From the NCBI GenBank assembly GCA_037034305.1, contig JBAGJY010000024.1:1-64000 (forward strand): a DNA stretch of 64,000 nucleotides. The letters are read 5' to 3'. The position numbers and the translations under genes were made by a program. The notes under the pieces are model-generated. The model saw nothing but the letters and a program-made list of their open reading frames with translations, was not told where the DNA came from and did not search any database. Position 1 is the first letter of the stretch. Every line of letters begins with the position of its first letter. This document shows, one piece after another, positions 10,136-17,041 of the stretch. Source of the DNA: Streptantibioticus_A sp037034305 (GTDB lineage Bacteria; Actinomycetota; Actinomycetes; Streptomycetales; Streptomycetaceae).

Positions 10136-10366
10136 CGCCACTGTCGCGTAGCTACTCCCGGCTCGGCGGACAGCCGCGCCGCTGTTGCGGTCTGTGCCGG
10201 AGCAGCGCCTTGCGGGCGACTCAACCGCTGGGTTCGGGGCCCGGGGTGCGCCGGGCGGGAGGTTGCGCGGTCCCAGCGCAGGCCAGGCGCGCCCCGGGTT
10301 GTGCGGCGCCTACCCCGCAGGGCCGGTGATGACCCGTGATGCGTCGGCTCCTGCCGACAGACCGAA

Positions 10367-10399
10367 GTGGGCCCAGCCGCTGCTGGCGGCTGGGCCCAC
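10367..10399. terminator. Perfect hairpin between convergent genes
   Basis: A 14-bp perfect stem (GTGGGCCCAGCCGC paired with GCGGCTGGGCCCAC) with a 5-base loop lies between the phosphatase gene ending at 10135 and the minus-strand gene ending at 10419. It could terminate both. No U-tract is evident, which is common in high-GC actinomycetes. The 230 bases between the phosphatase stop and this hairpin hold nothing else that I can support. Confidence 0.75.
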
Positions 10400-10418
10400 C
10401 TCACTGACGGGTGCTCAT

Positions 10419-10589
10419 TCACCATCGATACCAGCGGCTTCGAGCTCCTGCGGAATCCGTGGAGCGGACCAGGAATCCGAGGAGCCAGATGACCAGAACC
10501 GCGACCGCGACCCACCAAAGGACCTTGATGGCGAAGCCCACTCCAAAGAGAATCAGCGCCAGAAGCAGTACCAGAAGCAAGGGACCCAT
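10419..10589 (-). CDS. Small hydrophobic membrane protein
   Basis: A 56-aa protein beginning MGPLLLVLLLALILFGVG. It has two hydrophobic segments (about residues 2-19 and 22-41) and a short basic/aromatic tail ending SRWYRW. Streptomyces genomes carry very similar short proteins annotated only as hydrophobic protein, often near stress genes. The start at 10589 is set by an excellent ribosome site: AGGAGG at 10599-10604, 9 bases upstream. The open frame extends further upstream (to 10808), but that part is unlike coding sequence and lacks such a site. Function is unknown; a role in the stress-response set around it is inference. Confidence 0.8.
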   Translation of the reverse strand: MGPLLLVLLLALILFGVGFAIKVLWWVAVAVLVIWLLGFLVRSTDSAGARSRWYRW

Positions 10590-10725
10590 AGTTATCAACC
10601 TCCTGACCCGCGTATGCCCTGGGCTGGCAACTCCATTCCGTTCAGTCCGGTTGTTTGCGTCGCCGGTATCCGGGCAACAGCAGCACGATTGCCGCGGAAG
10701 TTTCTCGGAAGTAGGGGGATTTCCG

Positions 10726-10891
10726 ATGGGTGCGGGCGCAAATGCGAAGTGCAGCACCCAGCAGGCGAAGGGCACTTCCAAGGAAGCGGTCAGCGACATC
10801 GGTGACATGGTGGGAAACGCTCACATGTCGGTCGGCGATTCCCCCAAGGGAAGAGACCAAGGGCGCCTTCCAGGACGGCTTCAGAGTCTGA
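10726..10891 (+). pseudogene. Degenerate CsbD-like stress protein
   Basis: An ATG at 10726 with GGGGGA just upstream opens MGAGANAKCSTQQAKGTSKE, followed by AVSDIGDMVGNAHMSVGD. This resembles small CsbD-family general-stress proteins (typically about 55-65 aa with KGKAKEAVGKAVGN and AEGRAEQ motifs). After about residue 40 the expected frame is lost: a +1 shift recovers EETKGAFQDGFRV and a stop at 10889. Without the shift the frame continues to 10992 in unrelated sequence. CsbD genes are usually under SigB-type control, which fits the neighbourhood. The assignment rests on short motif likeness; the alternative is a lineage-specific small protein. Confidence 0.4.
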
Positions 10892-11242
10892 TCTTCGACG
10901 ATGCCGGTGTTCACCGCAGGGGCCACCGGCGCGTCGAGTATCTTGTGTCGGTTTCGCCGCCCACGCGTGAAGAGACGAGTTTCAGAAAATAGACCGCGGT
11001 GCTGTCGTGGCGTGTGAGAAGGTCCTGACCACCGAGACAGGTCACCCTCTGACGCGTCGGAAGACCGTTACCGGCACGATGTGCTCGGTTCGCTGGGCCG
11101 CGAGCACGGGGCTTCGTCTTCGGCTGACGCTCGGGCCGGGAAGCGCTACGGCTCACGGGAGAGGCCAAGTGCCGTCACGGCCAGTCCATTCGGTGGTTCG
11201 TCCACGGTCTGACGGGCATCTTCTGGACAGGGCGGGCGGTAG
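10892..11242. other. Intergenic stretch without a supported gene
   Basis: About 350 bases between the CsbD-like remnant and the GlgX-like remnant. Short open frames exist on both strands, but none has a ribosome site together with recognisable protein motifs. Given the decayed genes on both sides, it is probably also degraded coding sequence. Confidence 0.5.
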
Positions 11243-11416
11243 ACGGCTTCCTCCGGTCGACGCGTCGAAGACGACTCGTTCCTGCTGCTGCTCAACGCCC
11301 ACTACGAGCCGCTCACCTCCTTCCCCGGTTCGGTGGTCGGGCCTCACGCGCGGATATCCGACGCGGGCAGCGTCGACGCGCTGACCCCCGCGAACGTCGC
11401 GCCGCCCCTCACGTGA
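11243..11416 (+). pseudogene. C-terminal remnant resembling glycogen-debranching enzyme GlgX
   Basis: One frame reads SGRRVEDDSFLLLLNAHYEP followed by LTSFPGS and stops at 11414-11416. The stretch VxDDSFLLLxNAHxEPLxF is a characteristic near-C-terminal segment of GlgX-type glycogen-debranching enzymes (normally about 700 aa). An in-frame stop at 11240 precedes it and the rest of the enzyme is absent. It is therefore a relic, not a gene. Likeness is limited to about 20 residues, so a related GH13 enzyme is also possible. Confidence 0.4.
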
Positions 11417-11646
11417 TCACCGATCAAGGCCCTTGTACGACCGACAACTTCGCTGTCGTGAGCCGATTGCTTCCTAGAGCAGAATGAGCCCACCGCCTGG
11501 CAGGTGCGCGGGCGAGCAAGGCTCTGACTGCCTGACCCCGCGTCCCTGCAGTGGGCCCAGCACCCCGCGCGGCGGCACATGCGACGGAAGGGCCTGACCC
11601 GCCACTGCCTTACGTTCCGCCGCTCGGCTCGGTTGCGGCGTGCTAG

Positions 11647-11940
11647 GGCGCCCGCTCGACCGCGGCGACGAGCCCAATCCCTGAGCCCCTCAGGGGGGAC
11701 ACCCTCCTGCTCTACACCGACGGCCTCACCGAAGCCCGCACCGGCGAAGACTCCACCAGCCTGTACGGGGACGAGGGCCTCCTGGCCTTCGCCGCCAGCC
11801 ACGCCGGCGAGTCCCCACACGCGGTCATCCAAGCCCTGACCAGCCTGCTGGCCAGCTTCCACGAGGGCCTCAACGACGACACCGCCCTCCTCGCAATCGG
11901 CAGCCCAGCCACGATCCCTCAACCCAGAAACAGACGATGA
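11647..11940 (+). pseudogene. C-terminal fragment of a PP2C/SpoIIE-type phosphatase
   Basis: The frame closed by the TGA at 11938 reads LRGDTLLLYTDGLTEARTGE, then GDEGLLAFAASHAGESPHAV and LNDDTALLAIGSP. This is the last third of an RsbU/SpoIIE-like PP2C domain. An in-frame stop at 11644 and the lack of upstream motifs show that the N-terminal two thirds (GGDWYD, GDVxGHG) are missing. The stop overlaps the start of the STAS gene (ATGA at 11937-11940). The intact ancestor was therefore a phosphatase translationally coupled to its likely substrate. Confidence 0.75.
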
Positions 11941-12275
11941 GCCCGCTGAAGATCACCACCCGAGACGCCGCGACCGGTCCCGTATTGGAGATCTTCGGCG
12001 AACTCGACTACGCCAACGCCGCCGACCTGCGTGACCTGGTCTCCACGCTCACCCTGCGGCCCGGCCAGCGTCTCGTCCTGGACATGAAGGGCGTGGAATT
12101 CTGCGACTCGAGTGGCATCACCGCCCTGATTGCCGCTCGCGGCCACGCCCACGCCGCCCAGGCGGACATCCTCCTTGTCGCCGTACCCGCCCATACTCTG
12201 CGCACCCTGCACATCGTCGGCCTCGATCAGATCTTCGCCATCCACACCGACGGCGGAACCGCCACCCTTTCTTGA
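11937..12275 (+). CDS. STAS-domain anti-anti-sigma factor
   Basis: A 112-aa single-domain protein of the SpoIIAA/RsbV type. When unphosphorylated it binds an anti-sigma kinase and frees a sigma factor. The core reads LEIFGELDYANAADLRD, LVLDMKGVEFCDSSGITALI and ends in LHIVGLDQIFAIHTD. The phosphorylatable Ser is about residue 58 in DSSG. The ATG overlaps the stop of the truncated phosphatase by four bases; no other start is in range. The domain is complete, so it may still be active if expressed, although its upstream coupled gene is broken. The convergent anti-sigma ATPase ends about 120 bases downstream and is a plausible partner. Confidence 0.9.
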   Translation: MSPLKITTRDAATGPVLEIFGELDYANAADLRDLVSTLTLRPGQRLVLDMKGVEFCDSSGITALIAARGHAHAAQADILLVAVPAHTLRTLHIVGLDQIFAIHTDGGTATLS

Positions 12276-12392
12276 CTCACGGCGCCGCGCTCACGACGGC
12301 GAGGGGGACAGCTTGCCTCCGTGCCGCTGAACCAGGCGGTGGCAGCCGAACCATGGGGCCGCCCCGGCGCGTGTGTCGCAAGATGCCGCCGC

Positions 12393-13349
12393 TCAGTCCA
12401 GTGCCAGGTGCATGCGCACGATCAGAGCGGAAGGCAGCGACCGGATCTCCACCAGATCGCAGAGCTGGTGCATCATCCACACCCCCCGGCCGCCGGCCGT
12501 GGACAGGGGATCGGGGCGGCGCCGACCGACCAGCGGATCCGTGAGCCGCCCGCGGTCCTGTGTCTCGGCGACCACGGTGTGGGCCGTACGCCACAGTCGC
12601 AGGGTGCCCTGCCCTCCGCCGTGGCGCACCGAGTTGCCGGTGGCCTCGTTGACGGCGAGCAGCCAGTCGGTGCGGCGGCTCAGTGGCAGGCCCGCCTCCT
12701 CGGCCCAGTCCCCGGCCGCGTCGCGTACGTCGGCGAGGTCCCGCTCCGCGAAGTGCAGGACGACCGGGCTCGCGGGTTCGGGCAGTGGTGCGTCGCAGTC
12801 GCGGCACACCGCGTGCGGGTGCGCGTAGTCCGGGCTGTGCCGGTAGCCACCGGGATCGCCGACGACCGGATGCGTCCGGTGCGCCTGCGCCAGTACCTGC
12901 TCGGGCAGGGCGGTGTCATAGGGGCACAGGATGGTGGCGTGCCGACCGGCGAACGCCAAGTTGATCAGCGCCTCATGACGGGTGGCCTCGCATGCCTCCG
13001 CGGGAGTGCGCCCCACCCAGATCGGCTCACCCACGATGAAGGGGCGCCGGTCCGCGTGCCGATCGGCGAAATCATGCAGCATCGACAGGATCCGCCCCGG
13101 GTTACGTCCGGCCTGCCGCATGTCCACCCAGGTGATGTCCTTGTGGTGCGCGCCTATGGTCTCCCGCAGGAGGCTCAGGCGGGAGTTGGGCACCGCGACC
13201 AGCCCAGGGCGACTGCGGGCCGCTTCCGCGCGGACGAAGTCCCCGACGCCCTTCAGGTATTCCCCTTCCGAGGTGTAGAAGAGGGCCGGATGGTGGAATG
13301 CCGCGTCGTGTTCGTCCGGGGAGGTCGGCGGCCGCGTGTATGTGGTCAC
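12393..13349 (-). CDS. Anti-sigma factor: MEDS sensory domain plus HATPase_c (RsbW-like) kinase domain
   Basis: A 318-aa protein. The N-terminal half (about residues 15-175) is a MEDS domain (HPALFYTSEGEYLKGVGDFV and HDFADRHADRRPFIVGEP). The C-terminal half is a GHKL ATPase of the anti-sigma type, with an N-box-like WLLAVNEATGNSVRHGGG and G-box GGRGVWMMHQLCD. Such proteins bind sigma factors and phosphorylate STAS partners. The start is a GTG at 13347-13349 preceded by GGAGGT. It overlaps the stop of the upstream MEDS-STAS gene (GTGA), so the two are translationally coupled. The pair very likely works as one switch module: a MEDS-linked STAS protein next to a MEDS-linked kinase. Confidence 0.9.
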   Translation of the reverse strand: MTTYTRPPTSPDEHDAAFHHPALFYTSEGEYLKGVGDFVRAEAARSRPGLVAVPNSRLSLLRETIGAHHKDITWVDMRQAGRNPGRILSMLHDFADRHADRRPFIVGEPIWVGRTPAEACEATRHEALINLAFAGRHATILCPYDTALPEQVLAQAHRTHPVVGDPGGYRHSPDYAHPHAVCRDCDAPLPEPASPVVLHFAERDLADVRDAAGDWAEEAGLPLSRRTDWLLAVNEATGNSVRHGGGQGTLRLWRTAHTVVAETQDRGRLTDPLVGRRRPDPLSTAGGRGVWMMHQLCDLVEIRSLPSALIVRMHLALD

Positions 13350-14221
13350 TGACCGGTCACCTCCAAGTCGGCGCCCAACTCGGGGAAGAGCTCCAGCATG
13401 CGGTGGAGCGCGGGCGGAGCCCCCAGGAGCCGCACGGGTGTCTCGAAGGGCCGCTGATGCGCCGCCTGGGCGATGTAGGCCAGCGCGGCGATGTCGAGGT
13501 GGTCGAGGGCCGACAGGTCAAGGGTGATGTCGTCCACGGGGGACGCGGCGAGAGCGGCCGCCGCCGACGCTGTGAGAGTGCGGCTCTCGTGGCCAGCTGA
13601 TCCGGACAGCCGGAATCCGGGCGAGCCGACCAGGGGAGCAACCGACAGCCCCGGCCTGCCGCCGGAGCGGGCAGCCGTGCACGACCGCGTCAGGTGTGCC
13701 TCCCCCAGCGCCTCCAGGTCATCGTGCGGCAGCAGGCGCTGGTCGTAGAAGCACCAGGCCGTCAAGGGCAACCGCGCCAAGACCTCGTGATGGATGCGCA
13801 GTTCGTACTCAAGGAGGCGCTCGGCGCCGGCGATGGGCCGGGTGCCCCAGGACATCTCACCGATCACCCGCAGGCCCCGATACCCCCGGGCGGCGGCCGC
13901 TTCGACGGCCTCCTGCCACAGACCGATCATCTCGGCCGGGTCGAATCGGGAGCCGGCCAGATACGTTTCATCAGCGGTAGCCACCACGAGCTGCCCATGG
14001 CCCACGGCGGAAGCGGCGTCGATGCCCCGTTTGGTGAGCGTACACGTCACCAGGCCGGGGTCGGTGGCGTCCGCGAAGTACCGCACCTGCTCGCCGCCGT
14101 CGAGTCCTGCTCGGACGACCGCTACGAGGTGTTCGGCCCATTCTGCGTCGCTGGAGTACTCAACAGCGACATGCCGATCCGCCACAGCTGCGCCGCTCAC
14201 GGGCGAGGACATACCGAGCAT
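13346..14221 (-). CDS. MEDS-domain protein with C-terminal STAS domain
   Basis: A 291-aa protein. Residues about 14-185 form a MEDS domain (HVAVEYSSDAEWAEHLVAVV, GLRVIGEMSWGTRP, EYELRIHHEVL). Residues about 205-291 are an STAS-like domain (SPVDDITLDLSALDHLDIAA). The usual phospho-Ser motif DSSG is replaced by DHLDIAA, so regulation by phosphorylation may be altered or absent. The first ATG at 14221 has AGGGGG about 5 bases upstream; a second in-frame ATG lies three codons on. It is the first gene of a two-gene minus-strand unit with the MEDS-ATPase. MEDS proteins are thought to sense small molecules, but the ligand here is unknown. Confidence 0.85.
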   Translation of the reverse strand: MLGMSSPVSGAAVADRHVAVEYSSDAEWAEHLVAVVRAGLDGGEQVRYFADATDPGLVTCTLTKRGIDAASAVGHGQLVVATADETYLAGSRFDPAEMIGLWQEAVEAAAARGYRGLRVIGEMSWGTRPIAGAERLLEYELRIHHEVLARLPLTAWCFYDQRLLPHDDLEALGEAHLTRSCTAARSGGRPGLSVAPLVGSPGFRLSGSAGHESRTLTASAAAALAASPVDDITLDLSALDHLDIAALAYIAQAAHQRPFETPVRLLGAPPALHRMLELFPELGADLEVTGQ

Positions 14222-14564
14222 CGAGCCCCCTTTTCCCTCCCGTGCGTCAGGACCCCTACTCCACTGCGCAGGCGCCAGCGTACCGCCAGTGGCGGGCAGT
14301 GGCGTCGGACAGCGCTTTCAGGGGTCTCCCCCGACGGTGTGGGGCGAAGCCTGCGCGTCCCGGTCCTTCGACGCGTCGGCGACGGGCGTAGCCGCGCGGC
14401 AGCTGGGGCAGGCCGGTCACGGTGAGCGTACGGCGATGCGATGGGAACGTCTGCGACGCGGAGCAAGCCGCCTTCTCGTCGGGGACGGAAGTCTCGCTGC
14501 CGCTTGTCGGGATGCGGGCCGGAGCGTGCTGTTCTTGCGCGAGTCCTTGCCGTCCCTCGGTCGC
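14222..14564. other. Intergenic stretch without a supported gene
   Basis: About 340 bases that should include the promoter of the MEDS-STAS/anti-sigma pair (minus strand). Open frames here lack ribosome sites and protein motifs. I could not pick out a convincing -35/-10 pair. Confidence 0.5.
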
Positions 14565-14642
14565 CGCGGGCCTTTCGGCCTGAGACCGCAGCCGTTTCTT
14601 GTCGGGTTTGCCGACACCGGTCAGCGGCATCGCTGCACGGAG
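14565..14642 (-). pseudogene. Possible C-terminal scrap of an acyl-CoA synthetase/AMP ligase
   Basis: On the minus strand one frame reads LRAAMPLTGVGKPDKKRLR. This matches the A10-type end of adenylate-forming ligases (xLPLTGVGKPDKKxLR), including the catalytic Lys. Nothing else of an approximately 500-aa ligase is readable upstream, where a terminator hairpin and the MFS gene lie. If real it is a relic of a ligase gene lost next to the NRPS operon. With fewer than 20 matching residues, chance cannot be excluded. Confidence 0.3.
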
Positions 14643-14659
14643 CCCGGAGCCTGGTAGCT

Positions 14660-14689
14660 GCCCCGCCGGATCACGGCGCCCGGCGGGAC
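14660..14689 (-). terminator. Hairpin downstream of the NRPS operon
   Basis: About 60 bases after the stop of the last operon gene (MFS exporter), CCCGCCGG pairs with CCGGCGGG. The pairing extends by a G-U and a C-G pair on the minus-strand transcript, with a 10-base loop. Position and strength suit the terminator of the whole seven-gene operon. Confidence 0.5.
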
Positions 14690-14748
14690 CAGCAATCTAT
14701 GGCGGCATTAAAGGGGCGTCAGGAAGGGTGCCCGACAGGCGGAGGTCA

Positions 14749-15999
14749 TCAGGCGGCGGACATCGACCTGATTCCGCTGTTGAAGGTGGCGGTCACCGCG
14801 GCGACGACGACCAGCAGAGGGAAGACCAGCATCACCGTCCCGGTGGGGAAGCGTGCCAGGAGGAGGCCCGCCAGGCCGGGAGCGAGGGCGGCGGCCGAGG
14901 TGGCCGACAGGAGTACCACGCTGACCACCCGCCCCTGAAGGTGGTCCGGGGTGATGGCCGCCTGGTGCCCGAAGAGGGCGGCGTTGGTGGTGGGACCGAG
15001 GAAGAGCGCCGCGGCCAGCGGCGCGGCGGCGAGCAGGCTGGTGGGCACCAGGGCGCTGACCGCCATCAGTGCGGCGGTGGCCCAGCACAGCACCACGATG
15101 AGCTTCGACAGGCCCAGCCAGCGCTGGATGACCGGGGCGGCGCAGGCGCCCAGGAAGCCGCCCAGGCCGAAGATCGTGCTGGCCAGGCCGACGAGGAGCG
15201 ACGGGGCCCCCGAGCGCTGCAGGGAGACGATGATCGCGAACAGCATGCCGGTGAAGGCCATGTTGAGCGGGGCGGCGATCGCCAGCAGGGCGCGCAGGAA
15301 CGGATTGCCGAGTACGAACCGCAGCCCCTCCACCCCGGCCGCCCCACTGTTCCGCGGCGGCTCGCTCCTGGGCTGCTGCATGGGCTCGCGGATGCGTGCG
15401 ACGGCTGTCAGGGACAGCAGGAAGGTCAGCGCGTCCGTGAGGAACGGCAGCGACCTTCCCAGCCCGAACAGCAGGCCGCCCAGCGGTGGACCGACCAGCG
15501 AACTCCCGTAGGACCGGGCTTCGTTGCGGGCCACGGCGATGGGTAGCTGCTCCGGGCGGACCAGGTTGCGCAGTGCGGCGTGCTCGACGGTGCTGAACAC
15601 CGTGTCGGCGGCGGCGCTGCCGATCACCACCGCCACAATCATCGCCATGCCGGCCCGGTTCGCCAACACCGCACAGCCGAGCAGGGTGTAAGCGGCGATC
15701 CGGAGCACGTCGCAGACCACCATCAGGCGGCGCCGGTCGACACGGTCGGCGAGGACGCCAGCCGGCAGGCGGCAAGCCGTGGCGACCAGCAAGCCTGCCG
15801 TGCCGACCAGACCCGCCCGAGCCGGGGACCGGGTCAGGCCGAGCACGAGTAACGGCATGGCCAGATTGGCCATGGCGCTGCCCACGTCAGACAGACACTG
15901 CCCGGTCCAGAGCAAGTTGAAGGCACGGTTGCGCCACAGGCTCAGGGGGCGTTCGCCGTCCGCCGTGGCAACGGCAGCCCCGGTGCTCTGCTCCATCAT
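14749..15999 (-). CDS. MFS exporter (EntS-like MFS_3), likely exporter of the peptide
   Basis: About 416 aa with roughly 12 hydrophobic segments. It begins near LSLWRNRAFNLLWTGQCLSD, typical of the MFS_3/enterobactin-exporter (EntS) branch that often accompanies NRPS clusters. The conserved loop between segments 2 and 3 reads PAGVLADRVDRRRLMVVCD, the MFS signature for proton-driven transport. AAGGAGG immediately precedes two adjacent ATGs (15997-15999 and 15994-15996); the second has better spacing. It is the last gene of the minus-strand operon, 42 bases after the acetyltransferase. Export of the finished peptide, and thereby self-protection, is the natural inference. Confidence 0.9.
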   Translation of the reverse strand: MMEQSTGAAVATADGERPLSLWRNRAFNLLWTGQCLSDVGSAMANLAMPLLVLGLTRSPARAGLVGTAGLLVATACRLPAGVLADRVDRRRLMVVCDVLRIAAYTLLGCAVLANRAGMAMIVAVVIGSAAADTVFSTVEHAALRNLVRPEQLPIAVARNEARSYGSSLVGPPLGGLLFGLGRSLPFLTDALTFLLSLTAVARIREPMQQPRSEPPRNSGAAGVEGLRFVLGNPFLRALLAIAAPLNMAFTGMLFAIIVSLQRSGAPSLLVGLASTIFGLGGFLGACAAPVIQRWLGLSKLIVVLCWATAALMAVSALVPTSLLAAAPLAAALFLGPTTNAALFGHQAAITPDHLQGRVVSVVLLSATSAAALAPGLAGLLLARFPTGTVMLVFPLLVVVAAVTATFNSGIRSMSAA

Positions 16000-16041
16000 C
16001 CTCCTTCAGCGCGAGCGGGGTGCCGCCGACAGGGCACGGTG

Positions 16042-16554
16042 TCAGGTGAGGTCGGTGGTGGAGACCACCAGCAGCTTCGTCACCGAACCGTCGTCGCCGA
16101 CGACGTCCCGCACGTGCCGGAAACCGAGTCGGCGGCACATCCTGAGGCTGGCGGTGTTGTCGGCGCCGACCATGCCGTACGCCTCCTTCAGCCCGAGGGC
16201 GTCGGCGGCGTGGCGCAGCAGACCACGGACCACCTCGCCGCCCAGCCCCTTGCCCCAGTGCTCCGGGGCGAGCGCGGCGACGAGTTCGTGGCCGTCCACG
16301 CTGCCGGTCTTCTTCAACTCGGCATGCCCGACGTACTCGTCCTGGCACCACACCCCCCAGACGTCGAACCGGCGATTGGGATAGATCTCGGTCAAGATGG
16401 CTCGGAACAGGGCGCGGATCTCCGGCGCGGGTACCTGTGCCTGTCCCATCCAGCGGCAGACCTCCTCCTCGCGCAGCAGCGCCACGAAGGCGTCCTCGTC
16501 CTGCGGTCTGTACGGGACGAATCTCAGTCGTTCGGTTCTCAGGACGGGCGTCAT
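16042..16554 (-). CDS. GNAT N-acetyltransferase, RimJ/RimL type
   Basis: A 170-aa acetyltransferase starting MTPVLRTERLRFVPYRPQDE. The acetyl-CoA-binding signature is visible as EHWGKGLGGEVVRGLL, and the C-terminal part carries NTASLRMCRRLGFRHVRD, both typical of the RimJ/RimL (Acetyltransf_3) group. The ATG at 16554 is set by GAGGAG about 7 bases upstream; the open frame continues upstream to 16707 in low-complexity sequence overlapping the mbtH end. The gene lies between mbtH and the exporter in the operon. It may acetylate an amine of the peptide (for example the side chain of one of two predicted basic residues), either as tailoring or as self-resistance. That role is inference. Confidence 0.88.
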   Translation of the reverse strand: MTPVLRTERLRFVPYRPQDEDAFVALLREEEVCRWMGQAQVPAPEIRALFRAILTEIYPNRRFDVWGVWCQDEYVGHAELKKTGSVDGHELVAALAPEHWGKGLGGEVVRGLLRHAADALGLKEAYGMVGADNTASLRMCRRLGFRHVRDVVGDDGSVTKLLVVSTTDLT

Positions 16555-16649
16555 GGCAGGCTCCTCGGCGGTGTGCGTGGACGGTGGCGGCGCCCCGGAC
16601 GCCGGGGGCGGCCTCGCCGCCACCGGCGTCCGGCACGGGTGAGGCGGTG

Positions 16650-16853
16650 TCAGGCCCCGGCGTTCTCCATCCGCTCGCGCAGGCTGCGCGGACGCATGTC
16701 GGTCCACACCTCATCGACATACGCGGAGCACTCGGATTCCGTGCCCTCCTTGCCGACGGGGTGCCATCCCTCGGGCACCTCGACGTCGACCGGCCACAGC
16801 GAGTACTGCTCCTCGTCGTTGCGCAGCACCTGGTAGCGGGTGTTCTCGTCCAT
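16650..16853 (-). CDS. MbtH-like protein
   Basis: A 67-aa protein with the full MbtH signature: YQVLRNDEEQYSLWPVDVEV, PEGWHPVGKEG, and VDEVWTDMRPRSLRERM. MbtH-like proteins bind NRPS adenylation domains and are often needed for their solubility and activity. The start at 16853 has AGGAGA about 7 bases upstream. It follows NRPS A by about 190 bases on the same strand; that gap holds no gene. With ten A domains in the two synthetases it is presumably their shared partner. Confidence 0.96.
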   Translation of the reverse strand: MDENTRYQVLRNDEEQYSLWPVDVEVPEGWHPVGKEGTESECSAYVDEVWTDMRPRSLRERMENAGA

Positions 16854-17041
16854 GTCGCTCTCCTGTCGTAGGTCCGATTGGTTCGTCTCGCCCCGGCGGT
16901 CAGCTCGGGCGGCACGGGCAGGCCTGCCCGCCCTACGAGGCGAGCAGGCGCGGGGAGGTTCGCACGGCGGGCACGGGGCTCGCGGCGACCGCGAAGTGCG
17001 TCGGCGACGCACCGGCGGCAGACCCCCAGGGCGATGGCTCG

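Noticed and set aside
8684..10141. A 485-codon minus-strand frame opposite the phosphatase
   Set aside because: The plus strand carries all PP2C, PAS and GAF motifs in order; the reverse frame has none and no ribosome site.
12321..13352. A 343-codon plus-strand frame opposite the anti-sigma factor
   Set aside because: The minus strand encodes clear MEDS and HATPase motifs with a coupled start; the plus frame is a shadow.
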